From the NCBI RefSeq assembly GCF_014287275.1, contig NZ_JACONZ010000001.1, forward strand, positions 1,054,001 to 1,118,000: a stretch of 64,000 nt of DNA. Reading direction: 5' to 3'. The position numbers and the translations under genes were made by a program. Positions 1 through 7,431 of the stretch are shown piece by piece (position 1 is the first letter of the stretch; every line of letters starts with the position of its first letter). The notes below the pieces were generated by a model that searched no databases, was not told where the DNA came from, and was given only the letters and a program-made list of their open reading frames with translations. Origin of the DNA: Anaerofilum hominis (GTDB lineage: Bacteria > Bacillota > Clostridia > Oscillospirales > Ruminococcaceae).

Positions 1-8
1 TAAAAAGG

Positions 9-46
9 CCCCGCAGCCCGGCGCAATCCTGCGCTTTGCTGCGGGG
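9..46 (-). terminator. intrinsic terminator of the small leftward operon
   Basis: An 8-bp perfect stem (CCCCGCAG/CTGCGGGG) is followed, read on the minus strand, by GG-CC and a run of five T. It lies about 30 bases past the stop of the 48-residue gene, in the right place to end that operon. Confidence 0.7.
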
Positions 47-74
47 TCGTCTTTACTTTATCCAAAAACGCCGA

Positions 75-221
75 TCAAGCGTAAAAATAGGCCAGCGCCG
101 TGGCAATGCTCTCGATCGGCATCTGCGCTTCCTCCCGGTACCAGACCGCCCGCTGGATCTGGCGCGGGCAGAGGACGCCGCCCAACTGCTGCCGGAGATA
201 TTCCAGCTCCCATGCCGCCAT
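75..221 (-). CDS. 48-residue protein of unknown function
   Basis: Not recognised. The start was chosen because AGGAGGG sits 8 bases upstream of this ATG, whereas longer versions of the frame have no ribosome site. It follows the 82-residue membrane protein by 16 bases and precedes a good terminator, so the two form a two-gene operon. The product is mixed polar/hydrophobic (MAAWELEYL start, AYFYA end) with no membrane segment or cysteine pair. Transcription comes from the promoter at 557-585, which carries an operator palindrome and faces an XRE/S24 regulator. By analogy with other such pairs it may be a small effector or antagonist of the regulator, but that is inference. Confidence 0.55.
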   Translation of the reverse strand: MAAWELEYLRQQLGGVLCPRQIQRAVWYREEAQMPIESIATALAYFYA

Positions 222-237
222 GAAAAGCGCCCTCCTG

Positions 238-486
238 TCAGGCTGCGCGGCGCATCGCCGCATGCGGCTGCCCGGAGGCCGTGCCGCCGTTGTGGAGAGG
301 AGCGCGCTTTTTGGCGGGGGCGGCCAACCCGGCGGCGAAGAGCTGACGGCTGACGAAAAATGCCGCCGCCGCCACAAACAGGCGGTAGAGCGAAGCGCTC
401 ACCGACAGGGACACCCCACCCAGGGCCGCAAAGCCAGCCAGCCCTGCCAAGATGGCGAGCATATTAAATAAAAAGGATTTTTTCAT
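238..486 (-). CDS. 82-residue putative membrane protein
   Basis: Not recognised. The start is set by AGAGGGGGA 6-9 bases before ATG; the first residues are MKKSFLFNM. Two hydrophobic stretches (about residues 5-25 and 30-50) suggest two short membrane helices, and the C-terminal 25 residues are basic and proline/alanine-rich. It is the first gene after the leftward promoter at 557-585 and is divergent from the XRE/S24 regulator, which probably represses it. The TM prediction is by eye from hydrophobicity. No family assignment is offered. Confidence 0.55.
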   Translation of the reverse strand: MKKSFLFNMLAILAGLAGFAALGGVSLSVSASLYRLFVAAAAFFVSRQLFAAGLAAPAKKRAPLHNGGTASGQPHAAMRRAA

Positions 487-556
487 TTTACTTCCCCCTC
501 TGGCCAAGACCGGGCCGCGCGCCGCTCTGTGCCCGGAACGACTTTTCTGTAGTTTC

Positions 557-585
557 ATCATAATACAACTTGCAGTTGTTGTCAA
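557..585 (-). promoter_or_regulatory. leftward promoter with operator palindrome in the spacer
   Basis: On the minus strand TTGACA (580-585) and TATGAT (557-562) are separated by exactly 17 bases. The spacer holds the perfect palindrome ACAACT-TGC-AGTTGT at 565-579. A repressor bound there would block RNA polymerase directly. The matching half-sites near the opposite promoter point to the divergent XRE/S24 protein as the binder. Confidence 0.8.
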
Positions 586-636
586 GACTTATAACAACTA
601 AATTTCGTTTTAACAACCTGTTTTTTCTTTTTTCAC

Positions 637-665
637 TTTACAACCACAACCATTAGTTGTATACT
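637..665 (+). promoter_or_regulatory. rightward promoter with second operator palindrome
   Basis: TTTACA (637-642) and TATACT (660-665) are 17 bases apart. The palindrome ACAAC-N5-GTTGT (646-660) fills the spacer. Extra half-sites (ACAACT at 594-599, TAACAACC near 611-618) lie between the two promoters. The arrangement predicts negative autoregulation of the XRE/S24 gene. Confidence 0.8.
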
Positions 666-694
666 ATATTCATCACCACAAGGAGGTGCGTGCA

Positions 695-1315
695 GTGTTC
701 CCTGAAGTGTTGCGCAAACTGCGCCGTGATCAAAAGTTAAGTCAGGGCGCTCTTGCCCGGGAACTTGGGATCACCCAACAGGCCGTGGGCAAATGGGAAA
801 CAGGCCGCAGCCAGCCGGAGCCGGAAATGCTGCGCCGCCTGGCTGAGTTTTTCAGCGTGAGCGCCGATTTTTTGCTGGGGCAGCCCCCGCAGCAAAACAC
901 GTCCCCGGTGCTGCCCTACAGTGCGGCGGGCGAGCATCCCATCCCCGTGGTGGGGACGGTCCGGGCCGGCTTTGGCGCTTTGGCGCTGGAAGAGGACTGC
1001 GGCGTGGAATACGCCCGGGTAAAAGACCCGGAAAACTATTTTTATCTGATCGTGCGCGGCCGCAGCATGGAGCCCCGCATCCAGGACGGCGATCTGGCCC
1101 TGGTGCACCGGCAGGAGACGCTGGAGGACGGCGACCTGGGCGTCATCGTTTTCGGCGACGACGGCGAGGGCACCCTGAAAAAGTTTATCCGTAGGGGCAA
1201 CGCCGTGGTGCTGCAGCCTTTCAACCCGGAATATCAGCCCCAAGTGCTGGTGGGCGAAGAGCTGGAGCATCTGTATATTGCCGGCAAGGTCATCGAGACC
1301 AAGGCCAAATGGTGA
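695..1315 (+). CDS. XRE/S24 LexA-like phage-type repressor
   Basis: A 206-residue transcriptional regulator. Residues about 5-62 form an XRE/Cro HTH (SQGALARELGITQQAVGKW). The C-terminal half is an S24 peptidase domain, with the nucleophile serine in GRSMEP, the general-base lysine in TLKKF and an Ala-Gly pair in TVRAGFG as likely self-cleavage site. The GTG at 695 is preferred because AAGGAGG lies 8 bases upstream; an in-frame GTG at 686 overlaps that site. Such proteins bind operators as dimers and are inactivated by RecA-stimulated self-cleavage. Here it probably represses itself and the two small leftward genes through palindromes at 565-579 and 646-660. That pattern, without other phage genes, suggests a domesticated or remnant prophage switch. 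Confidence 0.9.
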   Translation: MFPEVLRKLRRDQKLSQGALARELGITQQAVGKWETGRSQPEPEMLRRLAEFFSVSADFLLGQPPQQNTSPVLPYSAAGEHPIPVVGTVRAGFGALALEEDCGVEYARVKDPENYFYLIVRGRSMEPRIQDGDLALVHRQETLEDGDLGVIVFGDDGEGTLKKFIRRGNAVVLQPFNPEYQPQVLVGEELEHLYIAGKVIETKAKW

Positions 1316-1356
1316 TCGGCGGACGGCTTGCGTCAAAGATGAAAAAATAAAAAAAG

Positions 1357-1386
1357 ATGCGGCCGCCTGCGCGGCCGCGTTTTTCA
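1357..1386 (+). terminator. terminator after XRE/S24 gene
   Basis: Perfect 8-bp stem GCGGCCGC (1359-1366 and 1371-1378) with a CTGC loop, followed by G and a T-rich stretch. It sits about 40 bases past the regulator stop. Confidence 0.8.
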
Positions 1387-1543
1387 TTTCTGTGGCCTGC
1401 ATTTTTACCGCTCGCGCGGTAATCGAACTCGCGCGGTAACCGGGTGATGGGTAGAAGAAATAATTCATTTCTATTCGCCGCGGCCTGAGGACAGGCCGCA
1501 TGGCTGCTAAAAAACAGCCTGCGGCTATTTTTTATTGCTCCGC

Positions 1544-1716
1544 AATAAAAAACGACTTATCCTAATGGCCCGCCCCTCGTCCCTGCGGGACGAACGGGGA
1601 ATGGCCACAAAAATAGCCTCCGCTTTGCTGCGACTATTTTTTTTGCTTCGCAACAAAAAACAGCTTATCCTGATGGCCCGTCCCCGCCGCTTGCACGGCA
1701 GCCGGGTGCATGGCCG
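1544..1716. repeat. dispersed repeat, copy A
   Basis: About 170 bases that recur with the same internal order at 31873-32037. Modules in order: an A-rich run ending in CTTATCCTAATGGCCCG; a small hairpin around CGTCCCTGCGGGACGA; GGGGAATGGCC then AAAAATAGCC; a run of T, then TTGC(T/C)(T/C)CGCAA; a second CTTATCCTGATGGCCCG; and a second hairpin around GCCGCTTGCACGGC. No coding gene is convincing here. The surrounding gap (1316-1879) otherwise holds only the two terminators and part-copies of related motifs such as CTCGCGCGGTAA (1411-1440). Confidence 0.7.
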
Positions 1717-1824
1717 GAAAACGGGCTTTGCCGCGGTTGTTTTTTCAGAACTTCCCCGGAACAGGGCGGCCGGAAATGGTACTGGGCTGTTCCTCCGCCG
1801 CAAATCAGTTCTATCAGACATCTG

Positions 1825-1851
1825 CAAAAAAACGGCGCCCGCAGGCGCCGT
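1825..1851 (-). terminator. terminator of MBL-fold gene
   Basis: Perfect 8-bp stem ACGGCGCC/GGCGCCGT (1832-1851). Read leftward it is followed by seven T. It lies about 30 bases past the MBL-fold stop codon. Confidence 0.85.
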
Positions 1852-1879
1852 ATCCGCTGGTTTTTTCTTTTTTTGTTCT

Positions 1880-2725
1880 CTATCGCCACTCCAGCACCGT
1901 GCCCGCACCACAGGGGGTATAGGCCTTGCAGTGTTCAGAAAAAAGCTGCAGTGCCGGAGCGCCGGTGCAATGGCAGACCGCGGCTGTTTTCAGGGCTGGA
2001 CGATCGTTGAAAAAGCGGATGGTATCCATCGCCCGTTCCGGGCCGCTGGCTTTCAAATGAGTGCCGCCCAAAACGGCGGTCACCGGGCGGCCCAGCCGTT
2101 CCTCCGCTGCCAGGATCATATTGCAGATACCGCTGTGGGCGCAGCCGGTGAGCAGCACCAGACCGTCCTGCACCGGCAAAGCCATGGCCAGCTCATGGTC
2201 AAACTCATCCCGCGCCAGCCCGCCGCCTCTCATCTTGAGAAACTCATCCAGCATCGGCTCAAAGCCGCAGCGTTTTTCAAAGCGGGAGAGCAGCGCCACC
2301 TCCGGCTCGTCGGCAAAGGGGTGAAAAACGCTTTTTTCCACATAGCGGTGGGGCACCCGCGCCCGGATCAGCTCTGCGTCCGAAAGACCGCAGCCGGTAG
2401 AGGTCAGCGTCCCATCCGGCCGGCGATGGTAACCGGGCCACAGCACGTCGCTGGAAAGGTAAAAGAGATAGCGGCGCCCGGCCATGCGCTCAAAAAACAG
2501 CGGAAAAGACTGCCCGTGGTCGTAGTGATCGTGGGAAAGCACGGCGGTATCCGCTTCTTCCACCGGGACGCCCAGCTTTTCGGCATTGCTGAGAAAGACG
2601 TCGTTCCAGCCGGCGTCCATTAAAATCTTGTGGCGGTCGGTCTCAATAAAGACAGACAGGCCGTCCTCTGCGGCAAGATCGTGCCGCACGGCGGTGTTTT
2701 CAGACAGGATGGTGATGCGGAGCAT
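1880..2725 (-). CDS. MBL-fold metallo-hydrolase
   Basis: A 281-residue member of the metallo-beta-lactamase fold. The zinc motif HDHYDHG is at about residues 65-71, a later ligand is in TGCAHSG, and the chain ends with CHCTG and PCGAG motifs. This arrangement matches the group annotated as MBL-fold hydrolases or 7,8-dihydropterin-6-methyl-4-(ribofuranosyl)-aminobenzene-phosphate synthase-like proteins. The substrate cannot be told from sequence. No signal peptide is visible, so it is probably cytoplasmic. It is monocistronic: a clear terminator follows, and a 13-bp perfect inverted repeat (2757-2787) lies just upstream. Confidence 0.85.
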   Translation of the reverse strand: MLRITILSENTAVRHDLAAEDGLSVFIETDRHKILMDAGWNDVFLSNAEKLGVPVEEADTAVLSHDHYDHGQSFPLFFERMAGRRYLFYLSSDVLWPGYHRRPDGTLTSTGCGLSDAELIRARVPHRYVEKSVFHPFADEPEVALLSRFEKRCGFEPMLDEFLKMRGGGLARDEFDHELAMALPVQDGLVLLTGCAHSGICNMILAAEERLGRPVTAVLGGTHLKASGPERAMDTIRFFNDRPALKTAAVCHCTGAPALQLFSEHCKAYTPCGAGTVLEWR

Positions 2726-2756
2726 TTCTGGTTCCCCCTTTTGGCGCTTTTTTTCA

Positions 2757-2787
2757 GTATACCATGATGCCGCGCATCATGGTATAC
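2757..2787. promoter_or_regulatory. 13-bp perfect inverted repeat upstream of MBL-fold gene
   Basis: GTATACCATGATG (2757-2769) and its exact reverse complement CATCATGGTATAC (2775-2787) flank a 5-base centre. On the minus strand the left arm ends in TATACT, a possible -10 box 30 bases before the MBL start. No T run follows on either strand, so an operator is more likely than a terminator. Confidence 0.6.
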
Positions 2788-2797
2788 CTGTGGGTCC

Positions 2798-2847
2798 AAA
2801 ACCGGCCGCTGGGCAGGCCTGTCAGGCCATATCCTGCAACCGGCCGG
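2798..2847 (-). terminator. possible terminator of the two-component operon
   Basis: CCGGCCG (2802-2808) pairs with CGGCCGG (2841-2847). Read leftward the stem is followed by TTTTGG. The loop is long (32 bases) and itself contains a GGCCTGACAGGCC hairpin. It lies about 30 bases past the lipoprotein stop. Confidence 0.45.
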
Positions 2848-2874
2848 GACTTTGCCCCGACCGCCCCGTCCTTT

Positions 2875-3858
2875 TCACTGTGCGCTGTACTCCATCGCTT
2901 TTCCCGGATACTCTCCCCAATCGCTGACATACCAGGGCCGCAGAAAAAAACCGATCTGCGCTTTTTCGCCTCCCTCAAACTCTATCGTGAATCGAAGCTG
3001 CCCTGCTTCCCCCTCTTTAAGTTGGATCGCCTCTACTGCACCGTTTTTGTCCAGTCCGGCCTGCTCTAGGAACACCCGGATCTGTTCCCGTTTTTCTTCT
3101 GCGAAATCAGACCATTGCGGGTGCGTGGGATCATAGGCATAAAGCGTTCTTCCCTCTTCGCTGTATTCCCTGATCACCGGCAAAAGCTCTTCACTGGTAC
3201 AGTTTTCGATCTCCCGCCCGGAGGGCGCATAGCTGCAGCGGTTCATCCTTCCTGTCGTCGCATCGATTGTGCAGAAACCCACCCCTTCCTCACTGTTGCC
3301 CTGCACCTGCCATATCAGGCGCTTCCTCCCATTCTCCTCCCCGCCGTTTGCCTCTGTGCAGTCGAGGAAGAGCGATCTTCCATCCATCTTAAAACCGTAA
3401 ACACTTTCAAACAGCATCCCCGCCGTGTTGGCTGCCTCCTGGGCAGAAACAACAGGATCAAGCTTTTTGATCCTTTGCAATTCTTTTTTCGCCCGATCCA
3501 TTTCCAATAAATATTCATCCCGTTTTTTCTCTATGGTTTGCCCATCCGCTCCATTCCGGCGGTATCCCTCCAGAAGTTCGTCCCATTTCTTTTCATATTC
3601 TTCCATCAACTTCTGCTCTTCTATCTCTCCGGCCCAGAAATAGTCGTACAGCGTTCCATTCTCCGCGACCCCCATCACCTCGTCTGCCGCGGGGATGACG
3701 CGGAGGGGATCGCTGTCCCCGCCGCGAAGCGCTTCTCCGCTTTGCGCCGTACAGCCGTGCAGGATCATCGCCCCGGCGGCGATCATCAGGGCTGCCGCCC
3801 CCACGGTCCGCAGCGCTCCCGCACGTTTTTTGTCCAACTCTCTGCCTTTTTTCTTCAT
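2875..3858 (-). CDS. predicted lipoprotein in a two-component operon
   Basis: A 327-residue protein of unknown function. The start was chosen at the ATG preceded by AAAGGAGG (9-base spacing). A basic N-terminus, a hydrophobic segment (about 20-33) and ILHGC with Cys36 suggest a lipoprotein, although His at -2 is unusual and a simple membrane anchor is possible. Residues about 60-125 are charged and probably coiled-coil. The C-terminal half has the alternating pattern of PepSY/YpeB-like domains, without decisive motifs. It is the last gene after a response regulator and a sensor kinase, 162 bases from the kinase stop. It may be an extracytoplasmic partner or target of that system. Confidence 0.7.
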   Translation of the reverse strand: MKKKGRELDKKRAGALRTVGAAALMIAAGAMILHGCTAQSGEALRGGDSDPLRVIPAADEVMGVAENGTLYDYFWAGEIEEQKLMEEYEKKWDELLEGYRRNGADGQTIEKKRDEYLLEMDRAKKELQRIKKLDPVVSAQEAANTAGMLFESVYGFKMDGRSLFLDCTEANGGEENGRKRLIWQVQGNSEEGVGFCTIDATTGRMNRCSYAPSGREIENCTSEELLPVIREYSEEGRTLYAYDPTHPQWSDFAEEKREQIRVFLEQAGLDKNGAVEAIQLKEGEAGQLRFTIEFEGGEKAQIGFFLRPWYVSDWGEYPGKAMEYSAQ

Positions 3859-4020
3859 CTTCGGCAGCCTCCTTTTCCTGACCCCAGTATCCCGCATCGA
3901 TGTTGCGGCGGGGCCATGAAGTTATCTCCGGCCTGTAAACATTCGCCTCCCATTTTTCATCGCCGCTTTCTCCCGGCGGCGACTTTTGCAACACGAAAAA
4001 GACTGTCCCCGTGCCGTCCG

Positions 4021-5559
4021 TCACCCGCCCCCGTCTGTTTTCTCTTTCTCTTTGCGCGGACCCGCATGCGTCCCCTCCCCGGTCTGCCCGTTCCCGCACG
4101 CCGGGAAGCGCACCACCGCCCGGGTCCCATGCCCAGGCTGAGAATCAAAGCTCAAAGACGCCCCGTGCGCCTGTGTGACCGCAAAGCAAAAGGCCACCCC
4201 CAGCCCGGTGCCCCCCTGCGCCCTGCTGCGGGAGTTATCTGCCCGGTAAAAGGGTTCCCCCAGCCGGGACAGGGTCTGGCTGTCCATACCGGTCCCCCTG
4301 TCCTCCACCGTCAGCAGAGCTCCGCCGCTATCGCGCAGAAGGGACAGCGTCACCTGGCCCCCCTCTCCGCTCGCCTTTACCGCGTTGTCCATCAGATTCA
4401 CCGCCAGGCTTACCAGCAAGTCCCGGTCCCCTTTTATCCAGAATGGTTCCACCCGCTCTGCCGTGATCTGCACCCGGCGGGACGCCGCCTGGGGGCGCAC
4501 TGCTCTCAGGGCCGCGTGTGCCGCCTGTGCCAGGTCCACTGATTCGGCGTGCAGCTTTCCCTCCCGCAGGCTGGCCATGGTGAGCAGCCTCTCGCTCATC
4601 GAGCTCAGCCGCCGGGTCTCCTCCTGGATGATCTGCGCCGCCTGTGCCCTTTCCTCCCCGCAGAGTTCCGCCCGGGCGATATACTCGGCATAGCCGCCGA
4701 TCGCGGTGAGGGGCGTGCGCAGTTCATGGGCCAAGTTGTCCGCGAAACGCTGCTTTTCCCTTGCGGCCTCGGCCAGCCCCTCCACCGTCTCGCCGGTGCG
4801 GCGTGCCATTTCATTGAAAGCGCGGGCCAGCTGCCCGATCTCATCCTGTCCGTCCTCCCGGGCACGGATGGTATAATCCCCGTCCCCGATCGCTTGCGCC
4901 GCCTCTGCCAGCCTTGCCAGCGGGCGGCCAAGCCCTCTCAGCGCAAAATGCAGCCCAACCGCCAGCATGGCCGAGGCGGCCAGCGCAATGCCCTGAAAAG
5001 CTCTGGCCGTGCGCCCCCACGCAGCGAAAAACTGCTCCATGTCAAAGGCACAGGTCAGGGCCGTCCTCTCCCCCTGCCCGGGCAGCAGAGCGGACACATA
5101 CAGCACCCTGCGACCGCCGGCCGGCAGCACTTCCCATACCCTTGTCCCCTCCTGTTCCGCTTCCGGCAGGGCAGCAGCGTCATCCGGCGCAGGCAGACGG
5201 TCCGCAAGGGTGCTCCCGCCCCGGGTGACCTTCAGCCATGCGCCGGATCCCCCATAGCTCAGCGCATAATCCTGTGCCAGGGCGGGCAGGGCGCCCGGCC
5301 TGCGCGCCTCCACCGCCGCCATGTCCTGGGCCAGCGTTTCGGCGATGAAGTGCTGACGGGTGAGCAGCCGCTCCCGCTCCGCCTCAAAGCTGCTGCTCTG
5401 CCCCACCGCAGCCACCGCGAAAACTCCCGCATTCAGGCAGAACAAAAACAGCGCAAGAGTGCACAGATAGATCTTTTGCCAAAAGGAGAGCCTTGCCGTC
5501 CTTGGCGCCCTGCCTTCGGCAGGACGGTCGACGTCCGTTTTCTTCCGCCGCCGCTCCAT
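4021..5559 (-). CDS. sensor histidine kinase (HAMP, HisKA, HATPase)
   Basis: A 512-residue membrane sensor kinase. TM1 is about residues 27-52, an extracytoplasmic sensor of about 135 residues follows, TM2 is about 190-207 and HAMP about 208-262. The HisKA domain has the phospho-acceptor His278 in LAHELRTP. The ATPase shows the N box (VNLMDNAVKAS), G1 (VEDRGTGM) and G2 (GGTGLG). The start has GGAGGGAG 4-7 bases upstream. It follows the response regulator by 22 bases, so the two are cognate. The sensed signal cannot be read from the small periplasmic-type domain. Confidence 0.93.
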   Translation of the reverse strand: MERRRKKTDVDRPAEGRAPRTARLSFWQKIYLCTLALFLFCLNAGVFAVAAVGQSSSFEAERERLLTRQHFIAETLAQDMAAVEARRPGALPALAQDYALSYGGSGAWLKVTRGGSTLADRLPAPDDAAALPEAEQEGTRVWEVLPAGGRRVLYVSALLPGQGERTALTCAFDMEQFFAAWGRTARAFQGIALAASAMLAVGLHFALRGLGRPLARLAEAAQAIGDGDYTIRAREDGQDEIGQLARAFNEMARRTGETVEGLAEAAREKQRFADNLAHELRTPLTAIGGYAEYIARAELCGEERAQAAQIIQEETRRLSSMSERLLTMASLREGKLHAESVDLAQAAHAALRAVRPQAASRRVQITAERVEPFWIKGDRDLLVSLAVNLMDNAVKASGEGGQVTLSLLRDSGGALLTVEDRGTGMDSQTLSRLGEPFYRADNSRSRAQGGTGLGVAFCFAVTQAHGASLSFDSQPGHGTRAVVRFPACGNGQTGEGTHAGPRKEKEKTDGGG

Positions 5560-5581
5560 TTTCTCCCTCCGCTCCCTTTTC

Positions 5582-6241
5582 TCATCTGGTGCTCAAACGG
5601 TAGCCCAGCTTGTAAACGGTCTGCAGCTCTTTTTCCAGCCCCAATTTTTTGCGCAGCCGCTGCACATGTACATCCACGGTGCGGGTATCCCCCTCGTAAT
5701 CATAGCCCCAGGCCAGCTCCAGCAGTTTTTCCCGGCTAAGGGCCAGGTTGCGGTTGCGCACCAGCACCTCGAGCAGGGCGTATTCCTGCGGCTTGAGGGG
5801 GATCTCGACCCCTTCCCTCGTCACGCGGCGCTGTGCCAAGTCGACCCGGCAGCCGCCCGCCTCCACCATCCGGTCCCCGGCGCCCGTGCGGCGCAGCACT
5901 GCCTCCACACGGGCCAGCAGCTCTAAAATCTCAAACGGTTTCAGGATATAGTCATCGGCGCCGAGGCCCAGCCCCTGAAGACGGCTGGAAAGGCCTGTCC
6001 TTGCAGTGACAAAGATCACCGGCAAGTCCGGCGGCAGCAGCCGTTTGACCTCAAAACCGTCCAGGCCCGGCAGCATCACATCCAGCAGAGCAAGGTCGAA
6101 ACGCCCAGCCTCTGCCAGCGCCTGCGCCTGCGGCCCATCCTCCGCTTCGCAGCAGCTGTGCCCTACCAGCAACAGATTGCGGCGGATCAGCTCCCGGATC
6201 GGTCTTTCATCCTCTGCGATCAAGATCTTCGCCATCTCCAT
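5582..6241 (-). CDS. OmpR/PhoB-family response regulator
   Basis: A 219-residue regulator. The receiver domain has acidic residues in AEDE, the phosphorylation site Asp54 in LLDVMLPG and the conserved Lys in ILKPF. A C-terminal winged helix (about 125-217) ends with the typical TVDVHVQRLRKKL and GYRL. The start at 6241 (MEMAK) uses GGAGGGG; the ATG at 6235 is a close alternative. It heads the operon regulator-kinase-lipoprotein. Confidence 0.93.
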   Translation of the reverse strand: MEMAKILIAEDERPIRELIRRNLLLVGHSCCEAEDGPQAQALAEAGRFDLALLDVMLPGLDGFEVKRLLPPDLPVIFVTARTGLSSRLQGLGLGADDYILKPFEILELLARVEAVLRRTGAGDRMVEAGGCRVDLAQRRVTREGVEIPLKPQEYALLEVLVRNRNLALSREKLLELAWGYDYEGDTRTVDVHVQRLRKKLGLEKELQTVYKLGYRLSTR

Positions 6242-6479
6242 TCCGCCCCTCCCGTCCCGCGCCTCTCGCCGTGTTCCCGGCCGCCGCGGGGCTTTTTTTC
6301 TATTGTACCACCACAAGGATAGCGCGGGCCCGTTGCCAAGTTGTAACGGGCGGCAGGCCGCCCCCGCGCGTTTTTGCCGGATCCATCATCTTTTTTGCCA
6401 GATTTGCACTTTACTTCCCCCGCTTTATCCCGTAGTCTTGAGGTATTCTTTCCTCTGTTCTGTCGAAAAGGAGCGCGCC

Positions 6480-7346
6480 ATGAAACTGAGAACAAGATTT
6501 TTGCCCCGCCTGCTCAACAGTGAGGTGGAAGCCTATCTGCAGCAGAACGACCTCATCATCATACCCGTGGGCACGGTGGAGATGCACGGCGCCATGCCGT
6601 TGGACTGTGAGACCGTGCTCAGCGAAGCGGCGGCGCTGAAAATGGCCGAGGCCTGCGACGGCCTTGTCCTGTCCGGCCTGCCCTACTTTTACGCCGGCGC
6701 CACCGCGACCGGCCGCGGCACCACCCAGGTGAGCGTCCGCCAGGGCATCGAGTATCTGGGAGCCATCGCCCGCAGCCTGCTGCGGCAGGGCTTCCGCCGC
6801 CAGATCTACGTCAGCCTGCACGGGCCCGCGTACCTGACCTGCAGCCCGATGGTGCGGGACTTTTTCGACGAGACGGGCGTGCCCGCCCTCTATGTGGACC
6901 TGCTGCTCCAGCTGGAGCGTCTCGGGAAAGATTTCTTTCCCCCGCAGCAGCCCTTTTACCGGCGGTTTGACGCGCTGATCCTCGGCGCCTACGACCTGCT
7001 GGGCCGCCTGGAGGACGTCCCGCTCTGCGCCGGATGCCGGGAGTCCGAGTCCCCGCCCGCCCCGACCGTCGCCCCTTTCCAGGAGCTGTTCTCTCTGGCC
7101 TATCAAAGCGGCAGCGCGGGGTACTGTTTCGGCGCGCCGGGCGACCATATGCCCACTGTGGACCTGCCCTCGGCCGGGGCGCGCCGCGCCCTGGCCGAAG
7201 AGGGCAAAGCGGCGCTGTGCGAACTGATCCGCAGACTGGAGATCCCGCGCGCGGCAGAGCAGCTGGCGCAGCTGGCCGATTTTGAGGCGCAGGTCGGCAG
7301 GCGCTTCCCCTGGACGCCGCCGGCATGGAACGCACCGGAAAAATAA
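6480..7346 (+). CDS. creatininase-family amidohydrolase-like protein
   Basis: A 288-residue protein with the family metal-site signature GTVEMHGAMPLDCE near residue 30 (compare GxxExHGxHLPxxTD), and later GDHMPT. The conserved Glu, His and Asp are expected to bind two metal ions. Members hydrolyse or form cyclic amides: creatinine, or 2-amino-5-formylamino-6-ribosylaminopyrimidinone phosphate deformylation in archaea. The real substrate here is unknown. The start ATG at 6480 has AAAAGGAG 7 bases upstream; upstream in-frame sequence overlaps the opposing regulator and is non-coding. It is monocistronic and ends at a shared bidirectional terminator. Confidence 0.85.
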   Translation: MKLRTRFLPRLLNSEVEAYLQQNDLIIIPVGTVEMHGAMPLDCETVLSEAAALKMAEACDGLVLSGLPYFYAGATATGRGTTQVSVRQGIEYLGAIARSLLRQGFRRQIYVSLHGPAYLTCSPMVRDFFDETGVPALYVDLLLQLERLGKDFFPPQQPFYRRFDALILGAYDLLGRLEDVPLCAGCRESESPPAPTVAPFQELFSLAYQSGSAGYCFGAPGDHMPTVDLPSAGARRALAEEGKAALCELIRRLEIPRAAEQLAQLADFEAQVGRRFPWTPPAWNAPEK

Positions 7347-7353
7347 GCGCAGC

Positions 7354-7386
7354 AAAAGGGCCGCCCAAAAGGGCGGCCCTTTTCAT
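7354..7386. terminator. bidirectional terminator between creatininase and rnfB
   Basis: Perfect 9-bp stem GGGCCGCCC/GGGCGGCCC (7358-7366, 7371-7379) with A-rich and T-rich flanks on both sides. It serves the rightward creatininase gene and the leftward rnf operon, which converge here. Confidence 0.9.
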
Positions 7387-7431
7387 TGTGATCTTGCGCG
7401 ATCCCGCAGGACCGGCGGCCTGCGCCGCGTC

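Noticed and set aside
238..585. Longer version of the 82-residue membrane gene starting at 585
   Set aside because: The extension crosses the promoter and operator; the ATG at 486 has a strong ribosome site.
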